From NCBI GenBank assembly GCA_030825115.1, contig JAPJQL010000001.1, forward strand, positions 124,001 through 188,000: a stretch of DNA of 64,000 nt, written 5' to 3'. Positions within the stretch are counted from its first letter, which is position 1, and each line of letters opens with the position of its first letter. Both the position numbers and the translations under genes were made by a program. Below, one piece after another: positions 35,369 through 43,192 of this stretch. Below the pieces are notes generated by a model that was given only the letters and a program-made list of their open reading frames with translations, had not been told where the DNA came from and made no database searches. Origin of the DNA: Lachnospiraceae bacterium. GTDB taxonomy: Bacteria; Bacillota; Clostridia; Lachnospirales; Lachnospiraceae.

Positions 35369-35974
35369 TTATCGGTTCATCAGACATTCTCCGTGTTCCC
35401 GCAGCCATTTCCGGTAAATCCGGTAATCCGGCATCATCTCTCCGACGATATCCCAGAACCGGGAAGAATGGTTCATCTCCCTGCAGTGGGCAAGCTCATG
35501 GATGACCACATAGTCCAGCACCGGCACTGGCGCCAGCACCAGCCGCCAGTTAAAGTTCAAATTTCCCTTGCTGCTGCAGCTCCCCCAGCGGGTCTTCTGG
35601 TCACGTATCGTAATCTTGTTGAACGTCACGTTCATGCGCTCCGCATAGTAAGCGGCCTTGCGGGCAAATACCTCCGCAGCCTGCGCCCGGTAAACCGCCT
35701 CCTCCTTGGGAGAGCCGGGCAGTCTAAAGACATCCCGGCTCTCCCCGCTTCCCGCCTGCTCCCGCTCTGCATTCCGGCGTCTGACTTCCCCCACCTTTCG
35801 TTCAATCCACGCCTGCTTTTCCGTCACAAACGCATCAATAGACGACTGAGGACAGCCTCTGGGCGCACGGACGACCACTTCGCCCTCTCTGCTGATCTGG
35901 ATCGCCACGGTCGTTCTGGAAGAACGGACAAGCTGATATTTGATTCCACATTCGATTCCTGTGCCCATTTTCAT
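35369..35974 (-). CDS. YgjP-type (DUF45) zinc metallopeptidase
   Basis: A 201-residue protein with the M48-like motif HELAHCREMNHSSRFW (HExxH plus a second zinc-site His) and the characteristic RWGSCSSKGNLNFNW block. Family members are SprT/WLM-like peptidases of uncertain substrate. Its ATG overlaps the HD gene stop (ATGA), and it is last in the four-gene stress cluster. Confidence 0.9.
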   Translation of the reverse strand: MKMGTGIECGIKYQLVRSSRTTVAIQISREGEVVVRAPRGCPQSSIDAFVTEKQAWIERKVGEVRRRNAEREQAGSGESRDVFRLPGSPKEEAVYRAQAAEVFARKAAYYAERMNVTFNKITIRDQKTRWGSCSSKGNLNFNWRLVLAPVPVLDYVVIHELAHCREMNHSSRFWDIVGEMMPDYRIYRKWLREHGECLMNR

Positions 35975-36741
35975 CTTATGCGCTCCCTGATATAACGGTT
36001 GCAGATCCTGCGGATCTCCTCCATATCCCGCCTGGTGTCAGGATTTTTGTAGTCAATCCGGTCGATATTGCGGTTCACATAGTCATTCCGTTCAATAAAG
36101 CGAAAGCTGGAGCGGAAATTCAGATCAAAAATAAATGCCAGATAAGACACCCAGCAATCCATATGGGTCACCCGGTCCGAGGATAAAACGCACCGATGGG
36201 CGCGGATTGTCTCCAGGATAAACGGCGTCACCGGCTCCAGCGCCACTTCCTCCTCCGCCGTATCAAACAGCGTCTCAATCCGCTCCGTATCCTTTACCCG
36301 GAAGTTGTCCAGCTTATCTGCATCCCGGATGATCCGGCAGTGCAAAAGCTCCCGCTCAGACAATCCCTCCGGCAGGGAAAACCGGGAATGGTACAAAATC
36401 GCTTTTCGGATTATCTCATCAAATCTGCGCTCACCGGTAAAACGCTCGATCATCCGGTCCTCAAACAGCACCTTCACTCCAAAATCGGCATGGTTAAACT
36501 TCCTGTCGTCAAAGCTGTGAAACTCTTTTAGCTGCTCGAACCGCCCGATATCATGAAGAAGCGCGATCAGAAGCGCCAGCTGATGGTCCTCCTCCCCCAG
36601 ATCTTCCCCGCGGCATATCTCATCCGCGGCATCCAGGACACAGAAGGTGTGTATCTCTTTCAGCCTGATCTTGCCGTCCGTCTCGTCATAATTGCTTAAA
36701 TACTGCCTGAACTGCCCCTTGGCATATTCCATATCTATCAT
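35971..36741 (-). CDS. HD-domain phosphohydrolase
   Basis: A 256-residue HD protein. The metal ligands are a His near residue 31 (KEIHTFCV), the HD pair in LLHDIGRFEQ, and a later Asp in RDADKLDNF. Such proteins hydrolyse nucleotides or phosphate esters in the cytoplasm; the substrate cannot be told. It lies between bcp and the YgjP gene with short gaps, so all are probably co-transcribed. Confidence 0.88.
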   Translation of the reverse strand: MIDMEYAKGQFRQYLSNYDETDGKIRLKEIHTFCVLDAADEICRGEDLGEEDHQLALLIALLHDIGRFEQLKEFHSFDDRKFNHADFGVKVLFEDRMIERFTGERRFDEIIRKAILYHSRFSLPEGLSERELLHCRIIRDADKLDNFRVKDTERIETLFDTAEEEVALEPVTPFILETIRAHRCVLSSDRVTHMDCWVSYLAFIFDLNFRSSFRFIERNDYVNRNIDRIDYKNPDTRRDMEEIRRICNRYIRERIR

Positions 36742-36759
36742 ACTGTTTCTCTGTCCTTT

Positions 36760-37239
36760 TTATTCTTCTGTCTCGTTTCTCATCGCTTCCAGGTAGTCTA
36801 AAATGTCTCCGGCATTGGTATCCGGCTTTACCTTCTCCATCACTTTTTCAATCATCCCATTTTCATCGATGATATAAGTCGAACGGACCACGCCCATGGA
36901 CAATTTGCCATACAGCTTCTTCTCTTTCCACACATCATAGGCCTGGATTGCCTGAAGCTCCGGGTCGGAAAGCAGGATAAACGGCAGTTCATGCTTAGAC
37001 GCAAAATTCTGATGGGACTTTACACTGTCCTTGCTGATGCCGATCACCACGACTCCCATTTTCTCAAACTGCTGATACGCTCCCGCAAACGCGCAGGCCT
37101 GACGGGTACAGCCCGGAGTATTATCTCTTGGATAAAAATAAACCACAACTTTCTTTCCTGCAAAATCAGATAAGGATACCTGATTGCCGTCCTTGTCCGC
37201 CAATGTAAATCCTGGTGCTTTTGTTCCTGCCTCTAACAT
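36760..37239 (-). CDS. bcp: Thioredoxin-dependent thiol peroxidase (BCP/PrxQ-type peroxiredoxin)
   Basis: A 159-residue peroxiredoxin with YPRDNTPGCTRQACAF. The peroxidatic Cys is in PGCT, and the second Cys five residues on is the PrxQ resolving position. It reduces hydrogen and organic peroxides with thioredoxin. ATG 37239 follows GGAGGCAAG; the longer frame from 37281 has no ribosome site. It is second in the cluster after yaaA, consistent with oxidative-stress defence. Confidence 0.95.
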   Translation of the reverse strand: MLEAGTKAPGFTLADKDGNQVSLSDFAGKKVVVYFYPRDNTPGCTRQACAFAGAYQQFEKMGVVVIGISKDSVKSHQNFASKHELPFILLSDPELQAIQAYDVWKEKKLYGKLSMGVVRSTYIIDENGMIEKVMEKVKPDTNAGDILDYLEAMRNETEE

Positions 37240-37290
37240 AATCTTGCCTCCATTTCTTTGTACTTTCATTTTTGTTGTCATGGGATGAGA

Positions 37291-38040
37291 TCAGTCTGTC
37301 TGCTTGATAAAAACCAGAGTCTTATCATCAGACCGCTCTTTGCAGAACCGGTATCCCATCCGGTCAAAGCGGCAGACACCCTCTATATCCCCGACCTGAT
37401 GCTCTGCCAGAAACCGTACCATCTCTCCCCTCACCATCTTGGCAAATGTCCCTTTCTCCACCACTTTTTCGTCAATCAATTCCCCAAAGACACAGGTGAC
37501 AAACGTGATTTCCGGCCGCAGGTGGTTTGAAATACATTTACTATACTCCTTTGACGCCAGGTTCAAAATCAGGGAATCCTCTTCAAACAGAGCTTCGGCC
37601 AACTTGCTTCCCCAGAAATCATACAGAGAATCCAGCTTCTCATCCGCCAGTCTTGACTGCATCTCCAGACGATACGGCACGATCCCGTCGAACGGTTTTA
37701 GTATGCCATAAAATCCAGAGAGGATTCTGAGATGCTCCTGCAGATAATCCAGGGCATCCACCTCCAATACGAGCGGCGCCATATACTGGTACTGGATCCC
37801 TTCATATGACAGGATTGCAGGTGTCAGTGTCCGCTCCAAATCCATATCGGCAAAGCGGCTATAGTTCTGCGCTGCTATTTTGTCATTGCATTTCCAGATG
37901 GCTTTGCACTGGTCGTAAGTTAAGCTCTTTATGTAATCCATCAGCTCCCGGGTCTGTGAAAGGAACCGGGGCAGGGTGTGGTACGGAAGGGTGTCGGTGT
38001 CGATGTTCATTTTTTTGGCTGGTGAGATGATGATTCGCAT
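37291..38040 (-). CDS. yaaA: YaaA-family peroxide stress protein (DUF328)
   Basis: A 249-residue YaaA protein of full length. Family blocks are MRIIISPAKKM at the N-terminus, FADMDLERTLTPAILSYEGI, GILKPFDGIVPYRLEM, LDSLYDFWGSKL and LILNLASKEYSK. In E. coli YaaA lowers free iron and DNA damage under peroxide stress. It starts the yaaA-bcp-HD-YgjP cluster. Confidence 0.95.
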   Translation of the reverse strand: MRIIISPAKKMNIDTDTLPYHTLPRFLSQTRELMDYIKSLTYDQCKAIWKCNDKIAAQNYSRFADMDLERTLTPAILSYEGIQYQYMAPLVLEVDALDYLQEHLRILSGFYGILKPFDGIVPYRLEMQSRLADEKLDSLYDFWGSKLAEALFEEDSLILNLASKEYSKCISNHLRPEITFVTCVFGELIDEKVVEKGTFAKMVRGEMVRFLAEHQVGDIEGVCRFDRMGYRFCKERSDDKTLVFIKQTD

Positions 38041-38149
38041 TTGTACGGTACTCCCATTTCGTCTGTTTTCAGATTCCGCAGCAATTTCCGCGGTACGTTC
38101 CTATCATACCATATTTATTATTTACTTGCTATCTTTCCCGTGATAAAGT

Positions 38150-38254
38150 TTATGTCAAATAATCGTTGGCACTTTTCCCTTTTGTAGGGCAAAGATTTTC
38201 TACAAAGCATACCGCTCTATCGGCCTTTGCCTTATCATAATGAGAAGTTGCCAT
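38150..38254 (-). pseudogene. fragment resembling the N-terminus of a phage terminase large subunit
   Basis: A 34-codon frame starts at ATG 38254. Its residues HYDKAKADRAVCFVENL and CPTKGKSA match the opening of Terminase_1 large subunits as I remember it (Y-D-x-x-x-ADRAV-x-F-x-E-x-L...HTKG-x-WAG). The frame then stops at 38150, and the ATPase and nuclease parts are missing. It is therefore a decayed phage remnant, not a gene. Identification is from memory of the motif. Confidence 0.5.
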
Positions 38255-38465
38255 CGCAATCCCGCTTTCCTACTACTCGATTTTGCAATACAAAAGCACC
38301 TACCACTTTAGATAGATGCTCTCACACGCTACTCTTTCAATCCGAAATATATCGATATCATTCCTGTTATATCTATGATTATCCGTCTTTAATGCAATCT
38401 ACAACACAATATTTAATGATACTCTTATTATTGAAGCATAAAAAACTTATATTTAATTCTATATA
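38255..38465. other. AT-rich region with no clear gene
   Basis: Between the terminase-like fragment and the PIN gene I see only short, stop-broken frames (for instance about 24 codons on the minus strand reaching into the fragment). No terminator hairpin follows the PIN gene. Confidence 0.4.
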
Positions 38466-39038
38466 TTATTCGGTTAATACTGGCCAAATCTCATAATCAA
38501 ATATCTCTTTCTTTTTTCCCGAAACTATCCAAAGTGCCTTCGCAATTTTTCTCGGCATAGCTATTTCTCCATTTTTTGCCTTGATAACAATATCTACAAT
38601 CCTTATACATGTGATATCATCAATTCCTGTATTTAACTGCTTATCAATAATAGGCTGAAGATTCTTTTCATCTGTTGCAAATACCGGAATACATGTTGCT
38701 TTTGCATACGCAAGAGAACACATTTCGCCTTTATTCTTGTTTGGCTTTGCAGGATCAAGCATAACCTTCGCCAGATTATTATAAGAAGCATCATAGATTG
38801 CTCTCGTTTGATTATCCAACCCACTCTCATTCACAAGAACTACTTTTCCTTCCGAAACTAGGTCCTTTAACTGACCCACCGCACTTGATGGCATCCTAAC
38901 TTCACCATGAGCATGTGTATGCATATAAATCTCACTTGCAACCAGAGGAAGAACATCATATAAATATTTATATTTATTACTTCCACCCAGCTTTATACAT
39001 AAATCTGCATCAATGATTATTTTATCTACCATACTCAT
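38466..39038 (-). CDS. PIN-domain ribonuclease-like protein (third gene of XRE-ImmA-PIN cassette)
   Basis: A 190-residue protein with the acidic PIN pattern: Asp10/Asp12 in IIIDADLC, Glu105 in NKGEMCSLAYAKA and Asp123-Glu124 in PVFATDEKNL. The four carboxylates fit a magnesium-dependent RNase site. The ATG overlaps the stop of the ImmA gene; a second ATG (39032) sits better behind GGGGGA. PIN proteins are usually toxins or RNA-processing enzymes. The long basic C-terminus (residues 150-190) is extra. Its translation is coupled to a regulator/protease pair, unlike classical VapBC. Confidence 0.72.
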   Translation of the reverse strand: MSMVDKIIIDADLCIKLGGSNKYKYLYDVLPLVASEIYMHTHAHGEVRMPSSAVGQLKDLVSEGKVVLVNESGLDNQTRAIYDASYNNLAKVMLDPAKPNKNKGEMCSLAYAKATCIPVFATDEKNLQPIIDKQLNTGIDDITCIRIVDIVIKAKNGEIAMPRKIAKALWIVSGKKKEIFDYEIWPVLTE

Positions 39039-39850
39039 TCCCCCATGATACTGTCTAACTCGTCATCAGATGGGAATGTGTAGACGGCTTTTTTTTCAAT
39101 ACCTAAATCTTCCGGTTTCAAATCACTCATTCTAAGTAAGTATTCTAGTTTTTCGTATGTGATATAGTCTCTTTCATATGATGCAACAGCTAATTCAACT
39201 AAATTATCCATCGCAATACGATTGTCTGACTTTTGCGAAGAAATAGAGTATCGCTTTTTGTACACTTCTATTGAATCCTCTGTCTCAGTAAGAAACTTAC
39301 TTTGATCATTATCGCTAATAACCTCTATTTCTCTTAATCTTTTTACCATTGTTCTATATGGGACAGTAAAAAGTTCTGCCAACTGCAGTATACTTTTGAT
39401 TGTAAATTTCTTAATCTTATATAATTCAATTTCCTGTTTCAGCAATAACTCATCAACAAGGAATTCTGCAGCAAATCTGTTCGCTTTTTTCTCACTTATT
39501 TTTTTATCCTGCTCGTTGAGCAAATCAGCTGGCAACACATCTGGATTTTGTTCATACCAAATATGATACAACTCATGGGCAGCTGCAAACACCTGGCAAT
39601 CTACCGGAATAGATGAATTAAGAGCAACAAATGGTTTTTCAAGAGACGCATCATTTTTAGAACCGCTTATTCTCGTAAATCCCCAAGGTGCAGCCTTGCC
39701 AAGCGGGTAATAAATCACTCTGGCATACAAACTAAGGATTGAAAAAATTTGTGTTCCAATAATGTCGTTTCCTTTTCTGCACAATCCCAGTTTTTCTTTT
39801 GCAAGATTCTTTACTTTATCTATTTCCAATGTATTTAATTCATTATTCAT
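39035..39850 (-). CDS. ImmA/IrrE-family metallopeptidase (COG2856-like)
   Basis: A 271-residue protein with HELYH at residues 92-96 and the downstream helix KKANRFAAEFLVDELLL that carries the third zinc-site region of ImmA/IrrE peptidases. A winged-helix-like segment (ILQLAELFTVPYRTMVKRL) follows, as in IrrE. ImmA enzymes cleave XRE repressors of mobile elements. The upstream partner here is such a repressor. ATG 39850 follows GGAGG and overlaps the XRE stop by eight bases. The C-terminal 100 residues are unassigned. Confidence 0.85.
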   Translation of the reverse strand: MNNELNTLEIDKVKNLAKEKLGLCRKGNDIIGTQIFSILSLYARVIYYPLGKAAPWGFTRISGSKNDASLEKPFVALNSSIPVDCQVFAAAHELYHIWYEQNPDVLPADLLNEQDKKISEKKANRFAAEFLVDELLLKQEIELYKIKKFTIKSILQLAELFTVPYRTMVKRLREIEVISDNDQSKFLTETEDSIEVYKKRYSISSQKSDNRIAMDNLVELAVASYERDYITYEKLEYLLRMSDLKPEDLGIEKKAVYTFPSDDELDSIMGE

Positions 39851-40187
39851 CAAGCAGTTCCTCCAGCATATGAATCTCATCAATTGCTAACCTGATAAGA
39901 TTAACTCGCTCGCGTGTAGTCTCATCATCAATCGCTCCCATAAAACTAAGGCTGTCAGCTGTTACTACTTCATCTCTCACTGTAAGGAGGGAATCTGTAG
40001 ATGTACTGAGAATGCCTGCAATCTTTGCAAGTTCATTAACATTAATAGCTTTGCTGCCTTTGATGATTTTGTTCATAACCTGTTTTGAAATACCAAGTGC
40101 ATCTGCTAAACTCTGCTGTGTCATTCCTTTTTCAATTAACTTATCCTGTATGTTAGCTCCTACCTGAGCAAAATCCATTGCGTACAT
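39843..40187 (-). CDS. XRE-family helix-turn-helix regulator (first gene of cassette)
   Basis: A 114-residue protein. The HTH_3 domain (residues 8-65) has MTQQSLADALGISKQVMNKIIKGSKAI, given here as two adjoining pieces of the recognition region. A C-terminal acidic helix (residues 90-114) follows. AGGAGG lies five bases before ATG 40187. It opens a three-gene operon with overlapping starts and has a consensus promoter. It probably represses its own operon and may be the substrate of the ImmA-type protease. Confidence 0.86.
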   Translation of the reverse strand: MYAMDFAQVGANIQDKLIEKGMTQQSLADALGISKQVMNKIIKGSKAINVNELAKIAGILSTSTDSLLTVRDEVVTADSLSFMGAIDDETTRERVNLIRLAIDEIHMLEELLDE

Positions 40188-40212
40188 GGCATCCTCCTTT
40201 TCTTGGATTATC

Positions 40213-40241
40213 ATTATATCATTCTCAATTTTCGAAGTCAA
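40213..40241 (-). promoter_or_regulatory. promoter of the XRE-ImmA-PIN operon
   Basis: Minus-strand TTGACT (40236-40241) and a perfect TATAAT (40213-40218) have a 17-base spacer. The directly repeated ATCATT around the -10 could be part of an XRE operator. Confidence 0.8.
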
Positions 40242-40314
40242 TGTTTTATTTACTTATCCTTCCATTATTCTTCCATTTTTTATTTTTAGTTTATTTTTTG
40301 TTGACCTATGTTTA

Positions 40315-40598
40315 TTATATGTGTTTAAGGAAAACTAATCTCCCTTCTTCCATTTCGCGATTTTGCACGTTTGCCCCCCTCGTTTTTGATATATCTCTTC
40401 CGTGGAACCTGTATCTAAAGTAATTCATCGCATCCTCGTCCAACGACGAATCACACTTTACTGCTCTTTCCAGATAAATCTGATAAGACTTTCTATTTCT
40501 CCATGCCTTTGTGCCGCATATTTCCTTGCAGCTGTCACTTCCTTAATCTCAAAGTAAACATGGGTCTTTAGTCTTGCTGCCCTCCAATCAAGTTGTGC
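40315..40598 (-). pseudogene. candidate decayed coding sequence (two overlapping open frames)
   Basis: On the minus strand one frame is open from 40598 to a stop at 40458 and a second from about 40535 to a stop at 40315. Both read like protein (for example THVYFEIKEVTAARKYAAQR and AWRNRKSYQIYLERAVK), but neither has a start codon with a ribosome site. This fits a frameshifted remnant. I cannot name the family. Confidence 0.3.
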
Positions 40599-40693
40599 CT
40601 ACTAAATGCCAGTCTATATACCACATCCAGCCGCATCCGGTCCGAGTCAAACAGCCTCTTATTTTTACAGCAAGGACAAGCCACACACTTCAT
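40568..40693 (-). CDS. tiny cysteine-rich ORF (41 residues), possibly a truncated zinc-ribbon phage protein
   Basis: The 41-codon frame from ATG 40693 begins MKCVACPCCKNKRLFD, similar to Com-like zinc ribbons found in clostridial prophages. The second CxxC pair expected near the C-terminus is missing. A GGGAGG site lies 12 bases upstream, rather far. It may be a remnant of the same decayed element as the terminase-like fragment. Confidence 0.35.
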   Translation of the reverse strand: MKCVACPCCKNKRLFDSDRMRLDVVYRLAFSRHNLIGGQQD

Positions 40694-40820
40694 ACATTCA
40701 GTTTGCCTCCCAAAAGAGAGCAGTCAAAAGGGAATTTGTCAGGCTGACCATAAAAGCCGTCCAATGAAAATACGCTCTATCACAATCAACACTACATTCA
40801 ATATAACTCATCCCTGATGA

Positions 40821-40874
40821 TTGTAAACCAATATTTAATTTCTAGTTGACAATCCAAACCCTTTATGCTACTCT
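40821..40874 (+). promoter_or_regulatory. BirA operator and promoter of the bioYBDA operon
   Basis: TTGTAAACC (40821-40829), 14 bases, then AGTTGACAA (40844-40852) matches the BirA consensus TTGTAAACC-N14/15-GGTTTACAA in 16 of 18 positions. The right half contains the -35 TTGACA (40846-40851), which is 17 bases from TACTCT (40869-40874). Biotin-loaded BirA would block this promoter. Confidence 0.8.
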
Positions 40875-40940
40875 TCTACAAGACAGCCCCATCACCACCA
40901 AAAAAGAACTGAAAAAATCAAATTCAACGAGGTAAACTTT

Positions 40941-41525
40941 ATGGAAAGAGCAGCACGCGCAGAAAGAATAGAAAGAACAGAAAAAACAAAATACATGGTC
41001 CTATGCTCCCTGTTTGTGGCACTGATTGCCGTTGGAGCATTCATAAAAATACCGATTCCGGTCGTACCATTTACATTGCAGTTCCTTTTCACCATGCTGG
41101 CGGGACTTATTCTCGGCGGAAAATACGGCGCCCTTTCCGTATGTGCCTATATTGTTATGGGGCTTATGGGCCTGCCGGTCTTCACGGAAGGCGGCGGCAT
41201 ATTTTATGTCCTGAAACCTTCTTTTGGATACATCATCGGCTTCGCCGTCGGCGCATATGTCACCGGAAAAATTGCCAATCAGGTGTCAAACCCCGGATAT
41301 CCCCGCCTGCTCACAGCGAATTTTATCGGGCTTGGCATTGTATATCTGTTTGGAATGGTTTACTACTACCTGATCAGTAATTTTTATCTCGAGAGCCCCA
41401 TAGGCATATGGACACTTTTCCTCTACTGTTTTCTCCTGGCTGTGCCGGGCGATATTGCCCTGTGCTTTCTGGGAGCCGTGCTAGGGAAAAGACTGATTCC
41501 CTTGATCAAAACAAATAGGATGTGA
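40941..41525 (+). CDS. bioY: BioY-family biotin transporter substrate-binding subunit (ECF)
   Basis: A 194-residue protein with six helices and the BioY features IPIPVVPFTLQFLFTMLAG and GLMGLPVFTEGGG...FGYIIGF. It captures biotin and works alone or with a shared ECF energizing module. It is the first gene of the operon behind a BirA operator, and its stop overlaps the region used to start bioB. Confidence 0.94.
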   Translation: MERAARAERIERTEKTKYMVLCSLFVALIAVGAFIKIPIPVVPFTLQFLFTMLAGLILGGKYGALSVCAYIVMGLMGLPVFTEGGGIFYVLKPSFGYIIGFAVGAYVTGKIANQVSNPGYPRLLTANFIGLGIVYLFGMVYYYLISNFYLESPIGIWTLFLYCFLLAVPGDIALCFLGAVLGKRLIPLIKTNRM

Positions 41526-41530
41526 AGAAT

Positions 41531-42502
41531 ATGACAAAGTTAGAGCAATTGACAGAAAAAGTTTTAAACGGTGAACGAATCGATGATCTGGAGGCGCTGT
41601 ATCTATACGAGCAGCCGTTGGATGAATTATGTAAAAGCGCGGACCAGATCCGGCGGCACTTCTGTGCCAATCATTTTGATATCTGCACGATCATCAATGG
41701 GAAAAGCGGACGCTGCTCTGAAAACTGTAAATTCTGTGCACAGTCTGCCCATCACCACACCTGTGCCGAGGAATACCCTCTGCTCTCTTCCGAAGAGATC
41801 GTCGCACAGGCAAGGCAAAACCATGAGCAGGGCGTCCTGCGGTACTCTATCGTCACTTCGGGAAGACGGCTTTCCAATGCCGAAGTAGATAAAATGTGCG
41901 AAGCGATTCGCACGATCAAAGCAGAGGTGGGGATATCCGTCTGTATATCGTTTGGTCTGCTGGATGAAGAACAGTATCGGAAACTAAAGGAAGCCGGCGC
42001 TACACGCGTCCATAACAACCTGGAAACTTCCCGGAGGAATTTTCCAAACATCTGCACTACTCACACCTTTGACGATAAAATCCAGGCGATTCGTGCGGCA
42101 CAGGCGGCTGGTCTCACAGTGTGCAGCGGAGGGATCATGGGGCTTGGAGAAACGCCCAAAGACCGGATTGATATGGCGCTTACCCTGCGTGAACTGGGAA
42201 TAAAAAGTGTGCCTGTTAATTTGCTCAATCCCATTCCCGGCACTCCGCTTGAACAGAATCAGAAGCTGACAAATGACGATATGCGGCGAATCATCGCCGT
42301 ATACCGTTTTATCCTCCCTGACGCTTCGATCCGCCTGGCAGGCGGCAGAGGGCTGATTCCCGACAAGGGAAGAGGCTGTTTTCTTTCCGGTGCAAATGCA
42401 GCGATTTCCGGGGATATGCTGACTACGGCGGGAATCACGGTACAGACCGATATGAAACTGTTGACAGAACTTGGATACGAGGTGAAAATCTGCAATGAGT
42501 AA
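41531..42502 (+). CDS. bioB: Biotin synthase
   Basis: A radical SAM biotin synthase of about 323 residues. The radical SAM cluster is in CSENCKFC. The auxiliary cluster cysteines and ARG-region lie further on, with NNLETSRRNFP and GGIMGLGET. It inserts sulfur into dethiobiotin. The ATG at 41531 is used; an in-frame GTG at 41522, overlapping the bioY stop, is an alternative. Confidence 0.95.
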   Translation: MTKLEQLTEKVLNGERIDDLEALYLYEQPLDELCKSADQIRRHFCANHFDICTIINGKSGRCSENCKFCAQSAHHHTCAEEYPLLSSEEIVAQARQNHEQGVLRYSIVTSGRRLSNAEVDKMCEAIRTIKAEVGISVCISFGLLDEEQYRKLKEAGATRVHNNLETSRRNFPNICTTHTFDDKIQAIRAAQAAGLTVCSGGIMGLGETPKDRIDMALTLRELGIKSVPVNLLNPIPGTPLEQNQKLTNDDMRRIIAVYRFILPDASIRLAGGRGLIPDKGRGCFLSGANAAISGDMLTTAGITVQTDMKLLTELGYEVKICNE

Positions 42503-43178
42503 AAAAATATTTATCACCGGAACCGGCACTGATGTGGGAAAGACCTATATCTCGGGTTTGATTTTGAAAAAACTGCAGGAAAATCATCAACGCGCAGCAT
42601 ATTATAAAGCGGCTGTAAGCGGAAATGAACGCCGCCCTGACGGAACATTGATCCCTGGGGATGCCCTGTACGCAAAAACTGTCTCCGGTATGAAACAGCC
42701 GCTTACCGAAATGTGTCCCTATATCTATGAGACCGCCGTCTCTCCGCATTTAGCCGCGCAAATAGAGGGAAACCCGGTAGATTTGGATGTTGTACTGAAA
42801 GGCTTTGACCAGGTATGCACCCAATACGACTATGTGGTCGCGGAAGGCTCCGGAGGCATTCTCTGTCCACTCCGTTTTGATGACCAGGAAATTTATCTGG
42901 AAGATTTTATAAAAGCCCGCGATCTTTCATGTGTGATCGTAGCTGATGCAGGACTTGGCACGATCAATTCGGTCGTTTTGACAGCGGAATACATGAAAAA
43001 CCACGGGATTGTAGCAAGCGGTATCATCTTCAATCATTTTAAACCGGGCTGCCGCCTGCACGAGGATAATCTGTTCATGTGCGGGCATTTAACCGGATTA
43101 AACGTAATCGCCTGCGTGAAAGCAGGAGACATGGATTTGGAACTGTCTTATGAAACATTAGAAAACCTGTTTGTATAG
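42495..43178 (+). CDS. bioD: Dethiobiotin synthetase
   Basis: A 227-residue P-loop enzyme that closes the ureido ring of dethiobiotin from DAPA, CO2 and ATP. The P-loop is GTGTDVGKTY, with VVAEGSGGILCPL as the second conserved block. The ATG overlaps the bioB stop by eight bases and GAGGTG lies 11 bases upstream. Confidence 0.95.
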   Translation: MSKKIFITGTGTDVGKTYISGLILKKLQENHQRAAYYKAAVSGNERRPDGTLIPGDALYAKTVSGMKQPLTEMCPYIYETAVSPHLAAQIEGNPVDLDVVLKGFDQVCTQYDYVVAEGSGGILCPLRFDDQEIYLEDFIKARDLSCVIVADAGLGTINSVVLTAEYMKNHGIVASGIIFNHFKPGCRLHEDNLFMCGHLTGLNVIACVKAGDMDLELSYETLENLFV

Positions 43179-43192
43179 AAAGAGAGCATGCT

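Noticed and set aside
38041..38149. PerR box upstream of yaaA
   Set aside because: AT-rich stretches such as AAATAATAAATAT resemble half-sites only; no full TTATAAT-N-ATTATAA match. A TTGACA is present but lacks a well-spaced -10.
38227..38496. 89-codon plus-strand frame
   Set aside because: No ribosome site, low-complexity AT-rich composition, and it overlaps the terminase-like fragment and the PIN gene end.
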